14,922 nucleotides of DNA from Actinomycetota bacterium (GTDB lineage Bacteria; Actinomycetota; Thermoleophilia; Gaiellales; Gaiellaceae), in contig JACCYG010000353.1 of the NCBI GenBank assembly GCA_013696595.1, positions 1 to 14,922 on the forward strand, given 5' to 3'. Each line of letters begins with the position of its first letter. Position 1 is the stretch's first letter. Of the stretch, positions 1 through 6,411 are shown one piece after another. The notes under the pieces were generated by a model that did not search any database, was not told the DNA's origin, and worked only from the letters and a program-made list of their open reading frames with translations. The translations under genes were made by a program, and so were the position numbers.

Positions 1-197
1 GTGAGGAGCCGCGGCTCCGGGACGTTGGTCGTCGCGAGCTGCTGGAGCGGCGTCTTCTGTCCGTAGTAGTCGACCTGGATCCGTTCGAGGAGCGCGGCGG
101 ACGCGCGGCCGGTGCGCACGGTGTTCAGCTCGTGCGCGGCCGCCTCGACCGACTTGTCCATTCGCCGGCCCGCGTCGCTCAGGAAGTCGTCGATCAC
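1..197 (-). CDS. frr: Ribosome recycling factor, N-terminal part (runs off left edge)
   Basis: This encodes the N-terminal 65 residues of ribosome recycling factor, which with EF-G splits the post-termination ribosome in the cytoplasm. The translated start reads VIDDFLSDAGRRMDKSVEA and continues with ELNTVRTGRAS and VDYYGQKTPLQQLA, which are hallmark RRF segments (the helical domain I and the entry into domain II). The GTG start overlaps the pyrH stop as GTGA and is preceded by a strong Shine-Dalgarno site, GGAGG, six bases upstream (204-208). It is the last visible gene of rpsB-tsf-pyrH-frr and should be co-transcribed and translationally coupled. About two thirds of the protein lies outside the window, so whether the gene is intact cannot be judged. 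Identity is near certain from the sequence and gene order. Confidence 0.95.
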   Translation of the reverse strand, partial: MIDDFLSDAGRRMDKSVEAAAHELNTVRTGRASAALLERIQVDYYGQKTPLQQLATTNVPEPRLL

Positions 198-967
198 TTG
201 CCACCTCCCGTCGTGATTGTCGTCCCAACCTGCTCGCCCGCGACGACCCGCTCGATGTTCCGCTCGTCGTCCAGGCCGAAGACGTAGATCGGAAGCCCGT
301 TGTCCATGCAGAGCGAGAGGGCAGTCGTGTCCATCACCTTCAGGCCGCGCTCGAGCGCGTCGCGGTGCGTGAGCTCCGGGAGGAACGTCGCGCTCGGGTC
401 CTCCCTCGGGTCGCCGTCGTAGACGCCGTCCACGCCGTTCTTGCCCATGAGGATCGCTTCCGCTCCGATCTCGAGCGCGCGCAGCGCCGCTGCCGTGTCG
501 GTGGTGAAGAACGGGTTTCCCGTGCCCGCCGCGAAGATGACGACGCGGCCCTTCTCGAGATGGCGGATCGCGCGGCGACGAATGTACGGCTCCGCGACTT
601 CGCTGACCGTGATCGCTGAGAGGATCCGCGTGTGGACGCCCGCCCGCTCGAGCGCGTCCTGCACGGCGAGGCAGTTGAGCAGAGTCGCGAGCATCCCGGC
701 GTAGTCCGCCGTCGCACGGTCCATCCCGCCTGCCGCGGCCGTCATGCCGCGATAGATGTTCCCTGCGCCGATCACGACGGCGATCTCCACGCCGCGCCCG
801 TGGACCCGCTCGATCTGGCCGGCAATCGCCGCGACGCGCTCAGGATCCATGCCGTACTCGAGCTGTCCCATGAGCGATTCGCCCGAGAGCTTCAGGAGAA
901 CGCGGCGGAACCCGGCGTCCCGCTGGGCAGGCTCGTCGAGGACGCCGGTTTCGGCCTCGGCACTCAC
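194..967 (-). CDS. pyrH: Uridylate kinase (UMP kinase)
   Basis: Bacterial UMP kinase, which converts UMP to UDP with ATP in pyrimidine synthesis. It is a hexameric amino acid kinase family enzyme, in other bacteria activated by GTP and inhibited by UTP. Visible motifs in order are VLLKLSGESL (phosphate-binding start of the fold), GAGNIYRG, the TGNPFFTTDTAAALRA segment for UMP binding, and KNGVDGVYDGDP. The reading frame is open further upstream inside tsf, but the first sensible start is the GTG at 965-967, which overlaps the tsf stop as GTGA and gives 257 residues, close to the usual 235-250. The roughly 15 residues before the kinase fold (AEAETGVLDEPAQRD) are a non-conserved lead-in. Third gene of the rpsB operon; the start has only a weak purine stretch, consistent with coupling to tsf. 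Confidence 0.95.
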   Translation of the reverse strand: MSAEAETGVLDEPAQRDAGFRRVLLKLSGESLMGQLEYGMDPERVAAIAGQIERVHGRGVEIAVVIGAGNIYRGMTAAAGGMDRATADYAGMLATLLNCLAVQDALERAGVHTRILSAITVSEVAEPYIRRRAIRHLEKGRVVIFAAGTGNPFFTTDTAAALRALEIGAEAILMGKNGVDGVYDGDPREDPSATFLPELTHRDALERGLKVMDTTALSLCMDNGLPIYVFGLDDERNIERVVAGEQVGTTITTGGGK

Positions 968-1758
968 TCCGAGACCGCGTAGCGCACGAACTCGACGACC
1001 TCGGCCCCGGCTTCCTCGAGCGCCTGGCCCACCTTCTTGCCCGGATCGTGGATCCACGCCTGGTCTGCGAGCACGATCTGGGCGAAGAACTCCTTCGTCA
1101 ACTTCCCTTCGACGATCTGCGGCCGGATGTGCTCGGGCTTCTCCACCACGTCGGGAAGCTTCTCGTAGATCGCCCGCTCGGCCGCGACGTCGTCCTCGGG
1201 CACCTCGTCGCGCGTGCGATAGCGCGGGCTGGCGAAGGAGATGTGCATGGCCAGCTGGCGGGCGAACTCCGGCGACCCCTTCACGCGGACGAGGACTCCG
1301 ATCTTCTCCGCCGGAGGGTGAACGTACGCCGAGAGCGCCTCGCCGTCGGTCACCTCGATGCGCGCGGTGCCCCGCACGACGACGTTCTCGCCGATCTTAC
1401 CCACGAGCTCGATGCGTTCGTCCTCGAGTTCGGCGGCGGCCTTCGGCCCGTTCGACTCGACGTGGTCGAGCAGCTTCTGCACGAACGAGAGGAACTCGTC
1501 GTTTTTCGACACGGGCTCCGTCTCGCAGCCGACCGCGACGATCGCGCCGTGGCCGTCCTCCGCTCGCGCGCGAACCTTTCCCTCGGTCGTCTCGCGCCCG
1601 GCCCGCTTGCCTGCCGAGGCGATCCCCTTCTCTCGCAGGATTTGGCGCGCCTGCTCCACGTCGCCGCCCGCCTCTTCGAGCGCACGCTTGCAGTCCATCA
1701 TCGGCGCGCCTGTCAAGGCGCGAAGCTGCTTGACGAGTCGCGCGGGTATGTCGGTCAT
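964..1758 (-). CDS. tsf: Translation elongation factor Ts
   Basis: EF-Ts, the guanine nucleotide exchange factor for EF-Tu. The N-terminal UBA-like domain is clear (residues 7-50, with LRALTGAPMMDCKRALEEAGGD). The core domain follows (about 60-180), and the C-terminal part contains the usual KLTKEFFAQIVLADQAWI and the closing VVEFVRYAVSE. At 264 residues it is of bacterial length. The exchange motif that is TDFV in E. coli (Asp80/Phe81) reads CETEPVSKNDEF around residue 80, so the EF-Tu-contacting Asp-Phe is Glu-Pro here. The ATG overlaps the rpsB stop as ATGA, and the stop overlaps pyrH as GTGA. Identity is certain; the consequence of the motif change is unknown. Confidence 0.96.
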   Translation of the reverse strand: MTDIPARLVKQLRALTGAPMMDCKRALEEAGGDVEQARQILREKGIASAGKRAGRETTEGKVRARAEDGHGAIVAVGCETEPVSKNDEFLSFVQKLLDHVESNGPKAAAELEDERIELVGKIGENVVVRGTARIEVTDGEALSAYVHPPAEKIGVLVRVKGSPEFARQLAMHISFASPRYRTRDEVPEDDVAAERAIYEKLPDVVEKPEHIRPQIVEGKLTKEFFAQIVLADQAWIHDPGKKVGQALEEAGAEVVEFVRYAVSE

Positions 1759-2639
1759 TCCGGCGGGGCCTCCTCGGACTCGGCCTGCGCGCCCACGACG
1801 TCGGCACCCGGCGGCTCGCCGACCACGTCGTCGGCAATCGCGGCCGCAGACGACTCCTCGGCGGGTTCGGCAGGCACGGGCACCGGCACCGGCACCGGCA
1901 CGGGCACGGGCTCGTCGACCACACGGCCGTTCGTCTCGCCGAACTCCTGGGCCGTGATACCGGTGCGGCCTGCCGCGACCGCGTCCGCGATCACGCGGGT
2001 CACGAGCGAGCAGGAGCTGATCGCGTCGTCGTTTCCCGGGATGACGTAGTCGGCGTCGTCGGGATCACAGTTCGTGTCCACGAGCGCGACGACGGGCAGT
2101 CCGAGCCGACGCGCCTCGCGCACGGCGAGCTGCTCCTTCTTCAGGTCGACGACGAAGACGGCGTCCGGGATGTCCTTCATGTCGGCGACCCCGCCCAGGT
2201 TCGTCTCGAGCTTCTCGAGCTCGCCGAGCATGGCGATCCGCTCCTTCGGCGGCAGGAGCTCGAGCTGGCCTTCCTCCTTCTGGCGCCTCAGGTCCTCGAG
2301 CCGCTGGATCCGCTCCGAGATCGTCCTCCAGTTCGTCAGGAGACCGCCGAGCCAGCGGTGGTTCACGTACGGCATGTCGACGCGCGCCGCCTGCTCGGCG
2401 ACGGCATCCTGGCATTGCTTCTTCGTCCCGACGAAGAGGACGGAGCCCCCGCGCTCGGCGACGTTCCGGACGAACGCGTGGGCCTGCTCGAGGAGCTCGA
2501 GCGTCTGCTGAAGATCGATGATGTAGATGCCGCCCCGCTCGGTGAAGAGAAAGCGGCGCATCTTCGGGTTCCAGCGACGCGTCTGATGGCCGAAATGAAC
2601 TCCGGCCTCCAGGAGCTCGCGCATGGACACGACGGGCAC
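1755..2639 (-). CDS. rpsB: 30S ribosomal protein S2 with a long acidic, Pro-Val-rich tail
   Basis: Small-subunit protein S2, encoded first in the rpsB-tsf-pyrH-frr operon. The body is standard: SMRELLEAGVHFGHQTRRWN at the N-terminus, then GGIYIIDLQQTL, VLFVGTKKQCQDAV, RWLGGLLTNWRTI, PDAVFVVDLKKEQLAVREA, and VALVDTNCDPDDADYVIPGN. The open frame allows a TTG at 2645, but the AGGAGG site at 2648-2653 lies only two bases from it. The same site is eight bases from the GTG at 2637-2639. That GTG also gives the family-typical start MPVVSMRELL, so I chose it (294 residues). The last 50-odd residues are an added tail: six Pro-Val dipeptides followed by an Ala/Glu-rich acidic stretch. Such disordered S2 extensions occur in several high-GC lineages. 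Confidence 0.95.
   Translation of the reverse strand: MPVVSMRELLEAGVHFGHQTRRWNPKMRRFLFTERGGIYIIDLQQTLELLEQAHAFVRNVAERGGSVLFVGTKKQCQDAVAEQAARVDMPYVNHRWLGGLLTNWRTISERIQRLEDLRRQKEEGQLELLPPKERIAMLGELEKLETNLGGVADMKDIPDAVFVVDLKKEQLAVREARRLGLPVVALVDTNCDPDDADYVIPGNDDAISSCSLVTRVIADAVAAGRTGITAQEFGETNGRVVDEPVPVPVPVPVPVPAEPAEESSAAAIADDVVGEPPGADVVGAQAESEEAPPE
1873..1912. repeat. Short in-frame tandem repeat coding Pro-Val
   Basis: About six units of a 6-bp repeat, read GTGCCS on the minus strand, inside rpsB. It encodes (Pro-Val)x6-Pro at the start of the S2 C-terminal tail. Unit size is a multiple of three, so slippage would change tail length without breaking the frame. Small wobble-base differences between units suggest it is not a very recent expansion. 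Confidence 0.75.
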
Positions 2640-2747
2640 GGTCAAGTCCTCCTCGGTTGCTTTGCGATTCGCCGGCGACGAGCGGATGGAACCGGGCGAT
2701 CCCCGGCACCGCCACCCGCTTGAATGCCGCCGGGTTGGGTGTAGGCC
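2640..2747 (-). other. Possible structured 5' leader of the rpsB operon
   Basis: About 100 nt separate the likely transcription start from rpsB. Three self-complementary segments occur: CCGGG/CCCGG with an 11-nt loop (2730-2750), CCGGG/CCCGG with a 5-nt loop (2692-2706), and the 10-bp palindrome TCGCCGGCGA (2669-2678). In E. coli, S2 represses rpsB-tsf through its leader. That this leader does the same here is inference; no family match was possible. Confidence 0.35.
2648..2653 (-). promoter_or_regulatory. Strong ribosome binding site of rpsB that decides its start
   Basis: AGGAGG on the minus strand. Spacing is two bases to the upstream TTG and eight to the GTG at 2637-2639, which favours the GTG. 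Confidence 0.75.
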
Positions 2748-2753
2748 CGGTGG

Positions 2754-2759
2754 ATTCTA
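2754..2759 (-). promoter_or_regulatory. Candidate -10 box for the rpsB operon
   Basis: TAGAAT on the minus strand matches the sigma-70 -10 consensus at five of six positions, in an otherwise GC-rich gap between divergent genes. No good -35 was seen at 16-18 bases upstream; the best hexamer matches three of six. It would place transcription start near 2747. Confidence 0.5.
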
Positions 2760-2790
2760 GCCGACGCCGCCTCTACGCTCCAGAAGGCGC

Positions 2791-3573
2791 ATGGTGCACA
2801 CATCGCCGTGGGACCTTGCGATCGAGAGCGTCGAGGAGGCGCTCCGTTCCGGTGCGGTCCCCTCGCTCGACGGACTCGGTCGCCTGGGGCAGCTCGGCAA
2901 CCTCCCGGCCCTCGTCGCGGCCCTCCGGGACGAACGCGACGCCGCTCTCGTCGCACTCGCCCACGCCCGCGAGCGCGAAGGCCTCGGTTTCTCTTTGCGG
3001 GACGTCGCCGCGGAGCTCCTCGCCCTCGGGCGCGTGCTCGAGCGCCGGGGCGAGCGCGCCGCGCGTGACCGCCTCGACTGGTGCGTACTCCTCTACTTCG
3101 AACACGTGACGGACGAGCTCGTGGACCGGGCCCGGCGCGACCCCCTGACGGGTCTGCTCAACCACCAGGCCTTCCACGCCGCCCTCGCAAGGGAGGCGGC
3201 GCGCGCCTGCCGTTACCGCGGCCGGGTCGCGCTCGTCCTCTTCGACCTCGACAACTTCAAGGAGACGAACGACACCCAAGGGCATCAGGAGGGCGACCGC
3301 CTTCTCCGCGCCTTCTCTGCGGTTCTGGCGGACACCGTGCGCGAGAACGATTGCTTGGGCCGCCTCGGGGGCGACGAGTTTGCGACGCTTCTCGTCCAGG
3401 CCGACGCCGGCTCGGTGGACGCCTTCCTCGGCCGGTTGACCGCGCGCCTCCCGGGGAAGCTCTCCGTGAGCTCTGGCGCGGCCTACCTGAGCGAGGCGTC
3501 CGGCCCACACGAGCAGCTCTTCGAGCTCGCCGATCGGCGCCTCTACGCGAGCAAGATGGCACGCGCCGCGTAG
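2791..3573 (+). CDS. GGDEF-domain diguanylate cyclase
   Basis: Likely makes cyclic di-GMP from two GTP. The C-terminal half (about residues 115-258) is a full GGDEF domain. It has RDPLTGLLNHQAF, the metal-binding FDLDNFK (Asp152), NDTQGHQEGD, and the intact active-site motif GGDEF at 193-197. RxxD (Arg184-Asp187) lies exactly five residues before GGDEF, which is the product-inhibition I-site, so catalysis and feedback control both look intact. Residues 1-110 are helical, have no membrane segment, and contain a stretch (LRDVAAELLALGRVLERRG) loosely like soluble RsbR-type sensor helices; I do not recognise a named domain. The ATG has AGAAGG three bases upstream; a GTG at 2794 is equally possible. 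It diverges from rpsB. The signal sensed is unknown. Confidence 0.9.
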   Translation: MVHTSPWDLAIESVEEALRSGAVPSLDGLGRLGQLGNLPALVAALRDERDAALVALAHAREREGLGFSLRDVAAELLALGRVLERRGERAARDRLDWCVLLYFEHVTDELVDRARRDPLTGLLNHQAFHAALAREAARACRYRGRVALVLFDLDNFKETNDTQGHQEGDRLLRAFSAVLADTVRENDCLGRLGGDEFATLLVQADAGSVDAFLGRLTARLPGKLSVSSGAAYLSEASGPHEQLFELADRRLYASKMARAA

Positions 3574-3667
3574 CAAATCGGACGCTTCGCGGCCAGTCCC
3601 AACACGAGATCGCCGATACGTCGTCCGCAGCGCTCAGGCGATGCGCCGCGGTCGCCACACCCTAAGT

Positions 3668-3689
3668 GTAGGGGCGAGGCTTGCCCCGC
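3668..3689. repeat. Palindromic intergenic element, copy A (partial)
   Basis: GTAGGGGCGAGGCTTGCCCC followed by GC, lying between the convergent GGDEF gene and the rluD-type gene. GGGGC (3671-3675) can pair with GCCCC (3683-3687), so it may act as a terminator for either gene. Its reverse complement matches copy B over 19 bases with one mismatch (GCAAGCCTCGCMCCTACAC). The GTAGGGG end and GGCTTGCC core are shared with copy C. The matching right half is missing or decayed. The rest of 3574-3707 holds only an 8-bp direct repeat (CGCGCCCT at 3691 and 3700) and no gene. Confidence 0.6.
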
Positions 3690-3707
3690 ACGCGCCCTGC
3701 GCGCCCT

Positions 3708-4604
3708 TCAGCCACGGGCGCGCTCGAGCGCGGCGGCCAGATCGGGCGGCAAAGGTGATTTCACTTCGACTCCAGCGCTCGTGAACGGATGCGTGAAGGT
3801 CAGCCGGGCAGCGTGGAGAAACTGGCGTTCGAGGCCGAGATCGCCCGGCACTCCGTAGACCGGATCGCCGGCGACCGGCAAGTCGATCGCGCCCAGGTGG
3901 ACCCGGATCTGGTGCGTCCGTCCGGTCTCGAGATGCACCAGGAGAAGCGCATGTGCAGCGAGAAGCTCGGCAACCTCGAACTGCGACGCGGCCTCGCGGG
4001 GAGTGGCCGTGTCGACCGAGACGCGCGTGGGGTCGTTCCGATCACGCCCGATGGCCGCCTCGATCCGGCCGCGGTGCGACTTCGGGCGACCGCGCACGAG
4101 CGCGAGGTACTCCCGCTCGACCTCCCGGCGGCCGATCATCCGCTGAAGCCGGCGATGCGCCTCCTCCGACCGCGCCACGATCAGCAGCCCCGACGTATCC
4201 CGGTCGAGGCGATGCACGATCCCCGGCCGAGTGGAGTCCTCGCCGCCCGCGACCGCGCGTCCGAGCAGGCCGTGAACGAGCGTCCCGGCGCCGTGGCCGG
4301 CCGAGGGGTGGACGGCTACGCCGGCGGGCTTGTCGACGACGAGGAGATGCTCGTCCTCGTAGGGGATGTCGAGACGGAGATCCTCCGGGACGAGCGTCGA
4401 CTCCTTCCGGTCTGGAAGCTCCACCTCGAGGACCTCGCCCCCTTCGAGTTTGTGGCTCTTCGGCCTCTTCAGCCCGTCGACGAGTACACGCCCGTCTGAA
4501 AGCAGCCGTTCGGCCGCCGCCCGCGATCCGATCTCGCCTACGGCGGCCAGAAACCGGTCGAGCCGCTGGCCTGCGGCCGCGGCAGGCACGACCACGTTCG
4601 TCAC
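3708..4604 (-). CDS. RluA/RluD-family 23S rRNA pseudouridine synthase
   Basis: Converts specific uridines in RNA to pseudouridine; the RluD branch acts on large-subunit rRNA. Residues 1-60 form an S4 RNA-binding domain (QRLDRFLAAV, AAERLLSDGRVLVDG). Residues 80-290 are the catalytic domain, with DEHLLVVDKPAGVAVHP, the signature HRLDRDTSGLL carrying the catalytic aspartate at 134, EREYLALVRG, and LETGRTHQIRVHL. The length of 298 residues is typical. The GTG start lies 10 bases after the lspA stop with little Shine-Dalgarno, and lspA followed by an rluD-like gene is a very common bacterial pair. It is last in its transcription unit and converges on the GGDEF gene across palindrome copy A. The exact target uridine cannot be read from the sequence, so I give no symbol. 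Confidence 0.93.
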   Translation of the reverse strand: MTNVVVPAAAAGQRLDRFLAAVGEIGSRAAAERLLSDGRVLVDGLKRPKSHKLEGGEVLEVELPDRKESTLVPEDLRLDIPYEDEHLLVVDKPAGVAVHPSAGHGAGTLVHGLLGRAVAGGEDSTRPGIVHRLDRDTSGLLIVARSEEAHRRLQRMIGRREVEREYLALVRGRPKSHRGRIEAAIGRDRNDPTRVSVDTATPREAASQFEVAELLAAHALLLVHLETGRTHQIRVHLGAIDLPVAGDPVYGVPGDLGLERQFLHAARLTFTHPFTSAGVEVKSPLPPDLAAALERARG

Positions 4605-4614
4605 ACCCGTGAGA

Positions 4615-5226
4615 CTAGGACGCCCGAGGCAGGCGCGGCGGGCGGCGGGGATGGCGCTCGGCCGAGATCAGCGCTGTCAACAGGATCGCAACGCCGATGA
4701 CGATGAACGTGTCTGCGAGGTTGAAAGCGGGCCAATAGCGGAGGTCGAGAAAATCCGTCACGTGGCCGAGGCGCAGCCGGTCGACCAGGTTCCCCGCGCT
4801 GCCTCCGATCAGGAGCCCGAGCGCGACCGGGAGAACCGGGTGACGCGCTCCCGAGCGGGCGAAGTACGCGACCATCCACGCGACGGCGATCGCGGTCAAG
4901 AGCGTCACTGCAGAGGCCCACGTCGAGAAGAGCCCGAACGCGATCCCCGAGTTCCGCACGTGGTGGATCGAGAGCGGGCCCGCGACGTCCACCGACTCCC
5001 CGAACTGGAGCTGGGTGACGACGAACTGCTTCGTGAGCTGGTCGGCGAGGATGGCGGCGAAGGCGACTGCGACGAGGGCGAGCCAGTGAAACGGCCCTGC
5101 GGAGAGCGATCGTTCGGCGATGGAGATCGGGACGCGCCCGTCGGTCGCGGAACCGACGCGAACGTCGATCAGCCGCGGCGACGGCTTGGTCAGCCCCTCT
5201 CTTCGAGGCGTTTGCAATCGATGCAC
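4615..5226 (-). CDS. lspA: Lipoprotein signal peptidase (signal peptidase II)
   Basis: Inner-membrane aspartyl protease that removes the signal peptide from diacylated prolipoproteins. Four hydrophobic segments are visible, starting with WLALVAVAFAAILADQLTK. The family hallmarks are present: NSGIAFGLFS, GGSAGNLVDR and FNLADTFIVIG, with the catalytic Asp pair in the last two. The start is unsettled. There is no ATG, GTG or TTG between the traR stop and the first membrane helix. The nearest ordinary start is the GTG at 5226 (203 residues), which overlaps traR by 37 bases and has no Shine-Dalgarno. A CTG at 5191-5193 overlaps the traR stop as CTGA after a purine run, AGAGAGGGG, and would give 192 residues. 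Identity is very secure; the first 45 residues are not. Confidence 0.92.
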   Translation of the reverse strand: MHRLQTPRREGLTKPSPRLIDVRVGSATDGRVPISIAERSLSAGPFHWLALVAVAFAAILADQLTKQFVVTQLQFGESVDVAGPLSIHHVRNSGIAFGLFSTWASAVTLLTAIAVAWMVAYFARSGARHPVLPVALGLLIGGSAGNLVDRLRLGHVTDFLDLRYWPAFNLADTFIVIGVAILLTALISAERHPRRPPRLPRAS

Positions 5227-5555
5227 TTGGTTGCGTGGGGCATCGCCTCGAGTCGTTCCTCGGCGATCGGCTTGCCGCAGCGCGCGCACGTCCCGAACGT
5301 TCCCTCGTCGATTCGCTTGAGGGCTTCGTCGATGGCGGCAAGGACGTGGCCGGTGTTGTCTTCGAGCGAATAGTCCATCTCGCGGTCGAAGGTGACTGTC
5401 GCGACGTCGCCGAGATGGTTATCGAACGTCTCGCCCTCGGCCTCGTCCTCGATCGAGCCCGAGTTCTCCTCGTGGAGATGGCGAAGGGCACCCTCCGCGC
5501 GTTTTCGCTCCTCGAGCAAGAGCGTGCGAAACCGCTCGGTATCGACGTTCGCCAC
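5190..5555 (-). CDS. TraR/DksA-type C4 zinc-finger protein
   Basis: Small protein of 121 residues with a C-terminal four-cysteine zinc finger (CARCG then CIDC, about residues 90-113) and the family phrase ERLEAMPHATKC. The N-terminal half is helical and acidic, with DREMDYSLEDN before the finger, as in DksA-like proteins and YocK/YteA relatives. True DksA binds the RNA polymerase secondary channel with ppGpp; whether this short form does so is not known. It is upstream of lspA, a common arrangement in Actinobacteria and Firmicutes. The GTG start has no Shine-Dalgarno, but TATACT lies six bases upstream, so the mRNA is probably leaderless. Confidence 0.88.
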   Translation of the reverse strand: MANVDTERFRTLLLEERKRAEGALRHLHEENSGSIEDEAEGETFDNHLGDVATVTFDREMDYSLEDNTGHVLAAIDEALKRIDEGTFGTCARCGKPIAEERLEAMPHATKCIDCKRLEERG

Positions 5556-5561
5556 GAACCG

Positions 5562-5567
5562 AGTATA
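5562..5567 (-). promoter_or_regulatory. -10 box placing transcription start at the traR start codon (leaderless)
   Basis: TATACT on the minus strand (five of six consensus), then six bases, then the GTG start. Normal -10 to +1 spacing puts +1 on or next to the GTG. It would drive traR-lspA-rluD independently of divIVA. A weak -35, TCGAAG, lies 17 bases upstream. Confidence 0.6.
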
Positions 5568-5596
5568 GCCCGCAGGCTGCGCGCCTTCGACGGTGC

Positions 5597-6070
5597 TCAG
5601 GCGGCCTGCTCGGGTACCTGACGCTCGTCCGTCTCCCCCTCGAGACGGTCGAGCCCGGTCAGAAGAAAGGCGCGGTACCCGGCGCGAACCTCCGTCTCGA
5701 GCGACCGGAGGCGGCGGATCTCCGCCTTCACGCGCTCGCGCTCGTCCGATGCGCCCCCGGCGATCTCCCGGGCCCGGACCCGGGCTTCCTCGAGGATCAC
5801 GTCAGCCTCGCGCCGCGCCTGCACGCGCACGTCCTCTGCGGCCCGCTCGGCGGCGACCAGGCTGTTTCGAAGCAGCACCTCGAGCTCCTTGTAGCGCGCG
5901 AGCTCACCTTCGAGCCGCTCGATCTCGTCCCGTACGTCGGCGCGCTCGCGCCACACGAACTCGAAGCTCCGCGTGACGTCCTCGAGCAGGCGGTCGACGG
6001 CCTTCCGCTCGTAGCCGAGCGGCCGTTTTCCGAGCTTCACATGGCGGATCTCGACCGGAGTCAGAGACAC
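5597..6070 (-). CDS. DivIVA-domain protein
   Basis: Coiled-coil protein of the DivIVA family, which binds curved membrane at poles and septa and organises cell-wall growth. The N-terminal membrane/lipid-binding module is recognisable (MSLTPVEIRHVKLGKRPLGYERKAVDRLLEDV, given here only as family-like start LTPVEI and GYERKAVDRLLEDV). A long charged coiled coil follows, from about residue 40 to 135. At 157 residues it is shorter than mycobacterial Wag31, so it may be a divergent paralogue. The GTG start comes 10 bases after yggT with no Shine-Dalgarno, implying coupling. Its place after sepF-yggT is the classic division-gene order. Confidence 0.88.
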   Translation of the reverse strand: MSLTPVEIRHVKLGKRPLGYERKAVDRLLEDVTRSFEFVWRERADVRDEIERLEGELARYKELEVLLRNSLVAAERAAEDVRVQARREADVILEEARVRAREIAGGASDERERVKAEIRRLRSLETEVRAGYRAFLLTGLDRLEGETDERQVPEQAA

Positions 6071-6080
6071 GCCGCGTACT

Positions 6081-6383
6081 TCAACGCAGCGCCTCGATCC
6101 CCTCTTGGACCAGGCGGTTTGCGACGAGGAGGGTCACGATCGCGAAGAGCGGCGAAAGGTCGAGTCCGAGGCCCCCGAGCGAGAGCTGCGGAACGAAGCG
6201 GCGGAAGAGCCGTAGGTACGGATCGACGACGTCGTACAGGAACCGCTGGATCCGGTTCAGCCAGATGTTGTAGGGAAGCGGGATCCACGAGGTGATGATG
6301 TAGGCGAAGATCAGGAGCAGGTAGACGTAGAAGAGCGTCTGCACGAAGTCCTGGGCCGTGTCGATGGCGTCCGCGAATGGCAT
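6081..6383 (-). CDS. yggT: YggT-family membrane protein
   Basis: Small integral membrane protein of 100 residues with two hydrophobic segments (VQTLFYVYLLLIFAYIITSW at about 14-33, and SPLFAIVTLLVANRLV near the end). Between them is the family loop with NRIQRFLYDVVDPYLRLFRRFVP, close to the usual DPYLRxFRRxIP signature. Its biochemical role is unknown; it is repeatedly found between sepF and divIVA and is thought to act in envelope or division functions. The frame is open to 6452, but the ATG at 6381-6383 gives the normal length and begins after the palindrome-rich gap. A TAGGTT box lies seven bases upstream and there is no good Shine-Dalgarno, so it may be leaderless. Confidence 0.9.
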   Translation of the reverse strand: MPFADAIDTAQDFVQTLFYVYLLLIFAYIITSWIPLPYNIWLNRIQRFLYDVVDPYLRLFRRFVPQLSLGGLGLDLSPLFAIVTLLVANRLVQEGIEALR

Positions 6384-6390
6384 CGCCGAA

Positions 6391-6396
6391 AACCTA
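6391..6396 (-). promoter_or_regulatory. Possible -10 box giving a leaderless yggT transcript
   Basis: TAGGTT on the minus strand, a TAnnnT box, with seven bases to the ATG of yggT. The 120-base gap and the hairpins after sepF make a separate promoter here plausible. Confidence 0.4.
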
Positions 6397-6411
6397 CTGC
6401 CTGCCACGGCC

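Noticed and set aside
1873..1912. GGCACS repeat as an independent regulatory or minisatellite element
   Set aside because: It is in frame within rpsB and simply encodes the Pro-Val tract of the S2 tail.
2773..3576. A 267-codon minus-strand frame antisense to the GGDEF gene
   Set aside because: The plus frame holds the complete GGDEF motif set; the minus frame shows nothing recognisable.
3691..3722. CGCGCCC/GGGCGCG inverted repeat at the end of the pseudouridine synthase gene as a terminator
   Set aside because: The loop is 18 bases, one arm is inside the coding region, and there is no U-tract. Short GC-only matches are expected here.
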